Below, piece after piece: positions 24,502 to 30,441 of a DNA stretch of 30,441 nucleotides. This stretch comes from Oppiella nova. Taxonomy: Eukaryota > Arthropoda > Arachnida > Sarcoptiformes > Oppiidae. Both the position numbers and the translations under genes were made by a program. The number at the start of each line of letters is the position of its first letter. Positions within the stretch are counted from its first letter, which is position 1. The notes beneath the pieces were generated by a model that made no database searches, had not been told where the DNA came from, and saw nothing but the letters and a program-made list of their open reading frames with translations. The stretch is from positions 1-30,441 of the forward strand of contig CAJPVJ010000250.1 in NCBI GenBank assembly GCA_905397405.1. Direction: 5' to 3'.

Positions 24502-24580
24502 GTTCGCAACAGACGGACCCCGACGTGAACCGTCAGTTTCCGGGGGGTTATGGGAGTGGGAGTCGAGTGAAGGGCATAAC
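24502..24580. other. GC-rich island upstream of the GTPase internal exon
   Basis: About 60% G+C in its core, ending about 120 bp before the exon. It contains G-runs GGGGGG-TTAT-GGG-AGT-GGG and a further GGG after 11 bases, plus ACGG/CCGT and CCCCG/CGGGG complementarity. It does not encode the missing DTAGQ or P-loop sequence in any frame I read. An intronic splicing or regulatory element is one possibility. Confidence 0.4.
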
Positions 24581-24670
24581 TCCTATCCCATTGTAATGAC
24601 AAAACAAAAACCTATTCAGACATAAGCCACAAGAAAATACCTATTGTCTGCATCGTAACTAATGACTATA

Positions 24671-24697
24671 TTTTTTGTGCTTGATAATTAATGACAG
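24671..24697 (+). promoter_or_regulatory. 3' splice site of the upstream intron
   Basis: A T-rich run (from 24671), a TAAT-containing branch-like stretch near 24685-24692 and ACAG at 24694-24697 precede the first conserved codon. Homology to the DTAGQ-D(E/D)FD junction of RhoU proteins fixes the site. Confidence 0.8.
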
Positions 24698-25012
24698 GAC
24701 GACTTCGATACCCTGCGGCCCCTGTGCTACCCGCAGACCAACGTATTCCTCCTGTGCTTCAGTGTGGTCTGTCCCACGAGTTTCCACAACATCCAGGAGA
24801 AATGGTTGCCAGAGATACGCCGCTACGGGAACAAAGCGCCCATCATTTTGGTGGGCACTCAGTGCGACCTCCGGCACGACGTCAAAGTGCTCATCGAGTT
24901 GGCCCAGTGTCACGAACAGCCCGTCAATAGCGAGGTGGCCCGTAGGGTGGCCAACAAGATCGGCGCCGTCAAGTATGTCGAGTGCTCAGCCCTCACGCAA
25001 AAGAATCTTAAG
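24698..25012 (+). CDS. RhoU: RhoU/RhoV-like Rho GTPase, internal exon (switch II to G5)
   Basis: The exon encodes 105 residues in one frame, starting [11 protein letters not shown] right after an AG acceptor and ending QKNLK before a GT donor, phase 0 at both ends. The order is that of Rho GTPases. It has switch II (residues 1-11), the FLLCFSV strand (17-23), EKWLPEI (34-40), the G4 guanine-specificity motif TQCD (54-57, about 24857-24868), a Rho insert helix (about 60-80), and the G5 motif ECSAL (95-99). TQxD, DVKVLIEL and [10 protein letters not shown] are closest to vertebrate RHOU/RHOV (Wrch-1/Chp) as I know those proteins, and less like Rac or Cdc42. This atypical subfamily signals to PAK kinases, actin and adhesion at membranes. 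The DTAGQ half of G3 and the P-loop must come from an upstream exon not found here. GC is near 57%, far above the surroundings. Family assignment is very secure; RhoU versus RhoV is less so. Confidence 0.95.
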
Positions 25013-25786
25013 GTTTGTACACTTTTTTTTGATATTGATTTTATATAGAAATTAACTTATTTACAAAAATATTAAGAAATTATTTCTATGAGAGAGAGAG
25101 AGAGAGAGAGAGTCTTTTTTAGGACAATAATGATTTTTATTGAGAATAATAGTATTCTTAATACTAATAAATTAGTCTATTTATTATGAAGTGAAATGAT
25201 ATAAATTTAATGTAATTTCTACTTATATTACTGTAGAGTATATTCTTATATTTGATTTCTAAAAATACAATTTACTATTGAGTTTAATTGGTATTTCAAT
25301 TTTTTTAAAAAGTATTTATTTTAAAGCCATTTAAATTATTACTACAATTTTTTCATATAATGGCTCACCAGAAACTAGGCTAATTAAACAAGAAAAACAA
25401 AATTAAATACTTTTGTCTTTGCTTATACAGTAATCATAATCATAAATTTCTAGATATGAATAGCGCACAGGTATACTAAACTTAGCGATCTATATATTAA
25501 ACAAAACTTGAAACTCAATTGTATTTTCGCACAACTTTTATACTAAACTACATTATATTCTGTATATTAATACGAAAAACACTTCTCACACACCATTTGA
25601 CACACAATAGCCATTTGATTGTCAAATATGATAACCCAAAACACTCACCACTACTCACACATAACTCTCTAAATAAATTAAAATCTCAAAAATAAAATCT
25701 CTCAAAAACACAGACAATAGCATCAAAAAACAACAACAAAAATAACTAATAATTTATTTCTCAATATATTGAATCCAAATAAATAG
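25013..25786 (+). other. Phase-0 intron between the two GTPase exons
   Basis: It begins GTTTGTAC directly after the last AAG codon and ends AATAG before GAAGTGTTT. Removing it restores NLK-EVFD, the uninterrupted Rho-family sequence. It is 774 bp, strongly AT-rich, and holds a (GA)n array at 25090-25112. No additional exon or RNA gene was seen inside. Confidence 0.93.
25090..25112. repeat. (GA)n microsatellite inside the GTPase intron
   Basis: 23 bp of GA about 80 bp downstream of the 5' splice site. Confidence 0.97.
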
Positions 25787-26263
25787 GAAGTGTTTGACAC
25801 ATCAATACTGACGGGCATTGAATACGAGCAGCAATTGCTACAGAAGTCATCCGTCAAGAATACACCGAATATTCTGGTCAGTTGGGGCAAAGCCAAGGGC
25901 AAAAAGTGGCTCAAAAGTGGCTGCAATTTCACTACCGGTGCCGTCGCCGACCACCACCACCACTGCCACAGCGCCTGTTGCTCGTCGTCGGGCTGTTCAT
26001 CATCGGCGTCGACCACGTCGTCGTCGGCGTCCAGCTATAGCTGTAGCGACACATCTCTGCCGCCGCCCATACCCTACCCCCGCAAGGAGTCGACCGCCAC
26101 GACGACAGCCGGTAGTCACGTGGCCAGCCATACACCGCCCGGTGCCCTACACCCGTGTCAGCCACTATTCTGTCAACATTCCAGCAAATGCCACAAAATG
26201 TCTAATAATTCGCATAAAAATAGATTACGAAAGGGTTGGCGCAGATTCTGTTGCGGTTTGTGA
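25787..26263 (+). CDS. RhoU: RhoU/RhoV-like Rho GTPase, last coding exon (C-terminal helix, long tail, CCGL end)
   Basis: The exon follows the acceptor ATAG at 25783-25786 and continues in phase from KNLK with EVFDTSILTGIEYEQ, the last helix of the G domain. It encodes 158 residues and stops at TGA 26261-26263. After about residue 30 comes a tail much longer than the vertebrate RHOU tail. It has a basic stretch (GKAKGKKWLK, 34-43), a His/Cys/Ser run (about 55-90), a proline patch (LPPPIPYP, 91-98), a Thr/Ala/His-rich part, and a final basic aromatic motif GWRRFCCGL. That ending parallels KKYCCFV of human RHOU, whose cysteines are known to be palmitoylated. CCGL also fits a CaaX box with Leu last, so geranylgeranylation is possible (inference). 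Two other frames are open across the GC-rich tail, but only this one joins the G domain to CCGL. The tail may be disordered and lineage-specific. Confidence 0.93.
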   Translation, partial: EVFDTSILTGIEYEQQLLQKSSVKNTPNILVSWGKAKGKKWLKSGCNFTTGAVADHHHHCHSACCSSSGCSSSASTTSSSASSYSCSDTSLPPPIPYPRKESTATTTAGSHVASHTPPGALHPCQPLFCQHSSKCHKMSNNSHKNRLRKGWRRFCCGL

Positions 26264-28300
26264 TACCATACATTTAAATGAGTAAATATATTATATTATA
26301 ATTATTATTATATACCCCCACACAAAACACATATGACAAAACTGTGTATATGTTTTTATTTGTATGTATAGAATTTGTTTTACAAAACACTGACTTTTTT
26401 TAAAAATATTATTATAAATATAGTGTACGTGTTGTGTATAGGAATGGTATTTGGAGTAAAACAATAAGAGATTTAAATTTATGGCAAGTTTATGAGCAAT
26501 GAATATAATAGCGTAAAGAATCTGTGTTTAATTGATTTGAGTTTTTCATATTTGTTTTATTGTTTGCCACAAAAATATAAATACAACAAAAACACACTCA
26601 AAACAACAAACATTTCAAATAACGAGACCTGATTTATGCAAATATTATAAATAAATATTTTATAACATTTAGCTGTGTATTAAAAATAGACTCATGCAAG
26701 AAAATATAGCAATTTTGTGGTACAGAAATATAAATCTCATAACGAATTTAAATGACAAAAACAAAAACAGTAAGAGAGAGAGACAAAACTTATATTTTGC
26801 TATAAATTTGTCATTAATTTTAATTGACTGACACATCAAGTGATTGCATATAAAAGGCAACAAAATAAAAAGACATATTTGTGTCAAAAGCGATTGTAAT
26901 CAGTGGAAACAAAATCAAAACACATAAACAACAAAATGAATAAAAAAGATTTTTAAATATTATATTTGATTTATATTATGGCTTTTTGAAAATCTATTGA
27001 CTTTTTAGCGTAAAAATAAGAGAGAGAAATAAGTTTTTTTTCAATTATTAATAATGTTGTGTACAAATCTCTTATATACTGTATATCTATATCACTATTA
27101 ATTATTTCCTCATATTCTCACTATTAATACGAAAACTTCTTTTTGTGCAAAAATTTAAGTGGAATTCAAACGCAAGAAATAAACAAAACTTTTTTCTGTT
27201 GTATAAAACAAACTTTTAATTTGTTTGAGATTTTCAAAAATAAAAACAAATATTTATATGTATTGATAGTATAATCATTATACTATAATGAGAACTATTA
27301 AAATGGATTACCAACAACAAATTTATTATTTATACAAAAACATATATTGGTTAAGTATTATGCAAAAATAAATATAATTATTATATGAAAACCTCTTATA
27401 TTAAGTTATAAGACAAACCAAGAATATGAGTGACATATCAGACAAACCTAATGTTAATCTCATTGATTGGGAAAATCGATTGAAGATTGTATTGAAATTG
27501 TATTTAAAAATGTGAAAAATATATTGTAATCTAAAAAAAGTATAGATGAATTTATAATGTAAAAAACAAACACAATATTTAAGATCAAAATATTATATTA
27601 TATATACGAGAATATGTATGGACCCAAAATCAAAAATTACTTATAATATTTCACCTGGCTTTTATATAAATATAAATGTTTTTCTTATATTATAAAATAA
27701 AATGATCATTTTTATTAAATCAAATTCATTTGTGTCATTTATTTATTATATTAATTTTTCCCAGAGATATTTGTTTTCAATGAAAAAATTCAAAATATTT
27801 TTGCCAATAAAAGGACTTAAAGGAAAGTTGTAATGAAATGTTTTCAAAATAAATCTCATAAATAATAAAAGAAATATTTTCTAATAACTCAAAAACTTAT
27901 AGAAAACAAAAATTTTAAAATAAGTTTATATCCTATCAAACAAAAGCGAGATTAAGTTTATGTTGAGAAAAAATGTCAAAATTTATGATAAATTCAAATC
28001 CAATGCTATTTAATATTAATTCTCTATTTCTTTTCATATTTTCTTACAATCAATGCCTTTAAGAAATACGAGAAAGAAATATAATATTATATAAAACAAA
28101 ATCAAATACTTTTTAAAAATCAAGTTTTATTCATTGAGAGCACACATAATAACAGTGCGTTTGACGACTGGATGACAGGTATTATTACTGTTAGGTATAG
28201 AATAGGAATGGGATGTGAGAAACAAAAGTCCCCTAAAGTCCCCCCAAAACACCACAACATTTGATACCACTATTCGGCACCAGAAAGGAGACCAAAAAAT
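26264..28300. other. 3' untranslated region and downstream AT-rich DNA
   Basis: Begins after the GTPase stop codon. It contains several AATAAA hexamers and very low GC. A slightly GC-richer patch at 28150-28290 precedes the uncertain open frame. No other gene is seen. Confidence 0.6.
26650..26681 (+). terminator. Candidate poly(A) signal of the GTPase transcript
   Basis: AATAAA at 26650-26655 is the first canonical hexamer downstream of the stop codon (about 390 bp away). A GT-rich element, GCTGTGTAT, follows near 26672-26680. The 3' UTR would be entirely AT-rich. Later AATAAA hexamers exist, so use of this one is an inference. Confidence 0.35.
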
Positions 28301-28714
28301 ATGTGTCTAATAAGAGCCTCTGAGGCACACATATCTCTTGAAACAAATATCACATTAAATATTAGTTTTCAATTCAATCCAAAACCACAGATCTGTTTGA
28401 ATTGTATACCAAAAGCCTTGAGAATAGCCTATTCTAGTGATTGTGTGTTGAGAGACACTATTTTAGACACTTTTCCAGTACTCGATATACAGTGTATTAA
28501 ATATGAGACAATAAAATTATATAACAGGATACTCTCTATGGATATCAAATGTGAATTTCACAATTTGATATTCACCATAGCTTATAATATAATATTTAAA
28601 TTTCAAAGTATAAGTGTTGTCTCTCGTAAAGCTATTTTTTCGGGTATAATAATAACGAAAATAATGTCTTTTTTATTATTTATGAAAACGCCGACAGCGT
28701 TTGATTATACATAA
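28301..28714 (+). CDS. Unrecognised 137-codon open frame (uncertain)
   Basis: An ATG-to-TAA frame encoding 137 residues, the longest ATG-initiated frame outside the GTPase exons. I recognise no domain. The protein begins MCLIRASEAHIS and is rich in Ile, Phe and Leu. The C-terminal part (about 88-131) is hydrophobic, with stretches such as FTIAYNIIFKF and IIITKIMSFLLF, but no clear membrane topology. A simple estimate of stop frequency at this base composition makes a chance frame this long uncommon but not impossible. Codons are AT-ending, unlike the GC-rich GTPase exons, which argues against a gene. It could be a chance frame, a young gene or part of a spliced exon. It lies about 2 kb downstream of the GTPase stop codon. 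Confidence 0.18.
   Translation: MCLIRASEAHISLETNITLNISFQFNPKPQICLNCIPKALRIAYSSDCVLRDTILDTFPVLDIQCIKYETIKLYNRILSMDIKCEFHNLIFTIAYNIIFKFQSISVVSRKAIFSGIIITKIMSFLLFMKTPTAFDYT
28536..28580. repeat. 45-bp imperfect palindrome
   Basis: CTATGG, ATATCAAAT and GTGAA on the left are matched on the right by TTCAC, ATTTGATAT and CCATAG, with small bulges and almost no central loop. It lies inside the uncertain open frame at 28301-28714. Confidence 0.75.
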
Positions 28715-29798
28715 CATCAAAAAAACACATATAAAATAATACTTTAGATTTTATATCAAGTATATCTTATTGGGACCACTTTTTTGTGTATATGTTATGA
28801 GACAAAAAAAAGTTATTATAAAATTGTTTTATATTGAAAAACACAATTTATATTACACTTGAAATTCAAGACATATCCAATTCATCATAATTCTCAATGT
28901 GTTTTTTCATATCACATATAATAGGCTCTTAAGGATTGGAAATAAGTTAGTATTATATTTGAAGTTCGCATACAATGTGTGGTACAAAGAGTTTGTAATT
29001 TAATTTTGCATTTGTTTTCAATGTTGCGTTTGGTATCGAATTTAGCATTTAATTGGAGCGAAAAAATCAAAACACATTTGCAATTATGTATCAAAAGATA
29101 GTGTTTTTGTATCATATATTTTAATACACTATAAATATATGCATTAGGAGGTTGTAATAAAAATTATCATTCATTTTATTATTATTTAAAATAGTGTAAT
29201 GCTTTTATGATCACTATAAATGTTACATAATTATTGTATAATTAGCACAAACACTGTCTTTTAAAAACTGCTATAATTATATATAAATGAAATCACTATT
29301 AATATTAGGATTTTCCAGTCAATGATCAAATATTTTATATCAATAATTTGCTTTTTGTTAATACTTTATTACTAATGAGAGAAATGGTTTTTCTATCATT
29401 AAAATAGTAGATTAGCTGTCAATTAATAACCCAATTAACAAAAATCATTTATTAATGGTTTGAGAAAATGTTAACATATTTTTGGGTTTAGACTTTTTTG
29501 ATTGCTATTCATTTATTAAATAACTTATATGTTATAGTTTATTTAATTTTTATGTTCATTTTATAATTAGCATAATAAATGAAAATGAATTAAATCATAT
29601 TTATAAGTTGAGCAACAATTTTAATTTTAAAATAAGCGACGTTAATAATGATACTAAATTTAATTCAAAGTACATGTTGACATAAACAGTATTAACAGGC
29701 ACATATTGTGCAAAATATTAATTGAGTTCAATGAATTTGCTCAATAAAACTTACTCTAATTAGAGTTAAATAGTAATAACTCATTATTAATATTAATT

Positions 29799-29838
<40 letters not shown>

Positions 29839-30441
29839 GTAAAAACAAAAATAAATTCTTGACTGTAAAAACTGTTATTTTTCTAAATTTAATACCAAAA
29901 CAGTTTACAAATCCGATTCACTTCACGTTTTGTACATATAATACATCAAAACGTTTTATAAATAAACTCCGACTTTGGGGTAAAACGATTGGCAAATGTG
30001 TTATCACTGCACACACAACACATGCCATACACTTATCGCACGCACTGTAAGACAAACGTGGATTTGACTGTAGCTCTCATTTTAACACTTATTTAGTTAT
30101 CACCTCAATATATATACGGCAATCAATTAACGTGTCGATCGGGAATTAGGTCTACAATTTCTATGTCTCTAATCTCATACACACGGCTATCATAACGCCT
30201 TTGCATACAACGAGTTTTAGCACTGTTTTTGTGAATATATTTCAAAAATTAACGAAATTTTTTTCCCGTTAATAGAGATATACATGAATATGGAGTAACA
30301 AAGTGTCATATAAAGTGTAAAAACTCTCCCCTCCCTTAATACCCACATATAATCTGCTAATCCTTGCTCTAATTATAACCAAATCTTTCATAAATAATTA
30401 TTCACAACATAAAAACTAAATTTTAATTAAAATTTGATTCA
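28715..30441. other. AT-rich flank without recognised genes
   Basis: Contains one TC array (29801-29833). Short open frames at 28912-29115 (minus) and 29859-30050 (plus) look like chance. A C-rich string with three C-runs lies near 30327-30344. Confidence 0.6.
29801..29833. repeat. (TC)n microsatellite, 33 bp
   Basis: Uninterrupted TC repeats in AT-rich 3' flanking DNA. Confidence 0.98.

Noticed and set aside
24659-24913. Antisense open frame over the GTPase exon, and two further plus-strand frames
   Set aside because: Shadows of the GC-rich real exon. Only the [11 protein letters not shown] frame matches a known family.
25818-26285. Overlapping 155-codon Arg/Pro-rich frame in the last exon
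   Set aside because: Out of frame with the G domain and lacking any recognisable domain; open because the exon is GC-rich.
1-30441. tRNA, rRNA, LTR or other virus-derived elements
   Set aside because: I looked for tRNA box motifs, long terminal repeats, and reverse transcriptase or integrase motifs, and saw none. Weak or decayed copies could still escape reading by eye.

Overview
This is eukaryotic, very AT-rich DNA (roughly a quarter G+C by eye). It has one clearly recognisable gene fragment and a great deal of non-coding sequence. The protein-coding part is two spliced exons of a Rho-family small GTPase of the RhoU/RhoV (Wrch/Chp) type. Intron structure, codon-rich GC exons in an AT-rich background, and His/Ser/Cys runs in the protein tail suggest an arthropod or another ecdysozoan. 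A mite or similar arachnid is possible, but that is an inference from style and not from a marker gene. No rRNA, tRNA, CRISPR array, complete transposon or viral fossil was recognised.

Layout. Positions 1-24697 hold no exon I can assign. The tract is AT-rich DNA studded with (GA)n/(CT)n microsatellites and a few GC-rich islands of about 60-250 bp. A clean two-copy tandem duplication (unit about 562 bp) lies at 4644-5766. Positions 24698-25012 and 25787-26263 are the two GTPase exons, separated by a 774-bp GT-AG intron. The exons cover switch II to the C-terminal lipidation motif. The exon with the P-loop, switch I and DTAGQ motif is missing, so either the first intron exceeds 24.7 kb or the 5' part lies outside the window. 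Positions 26264-30441 are the 3' flank. They include a candidate poly(A) signal, an unexplained 137-codon open frame at 28301-28714 and more AT-rich DNA.

The most unusual DNA-level signal is that several (CT)n/(GA)n arrays act as junctions for small exact duplications. At 19167-19346 a (CT)n locus carries, between two CT arrays, an exact copy of the flank of the CT array at 15.0 kb joined to an exact copy of the flank of the CT array at 18.3 kb. At 22773-23486 a GA array plus its 93-bp flank reappears inverted, sandwiched between two identical copies of another CT-flank segment. Both look like microsatellite-primed template switching, or alternatively like assembly chimeras. This is the best candidate in the window for something not normally described, and it can be tested with single long reads.

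The only gene product with an inferable role is the RhoU-like GTPase, a membrane-associated switch for actin and cell-shape control. Its unusually long, low-complexity C-terminal tail ends in CCGL. All other coding suggestions are low-confidence candidates.
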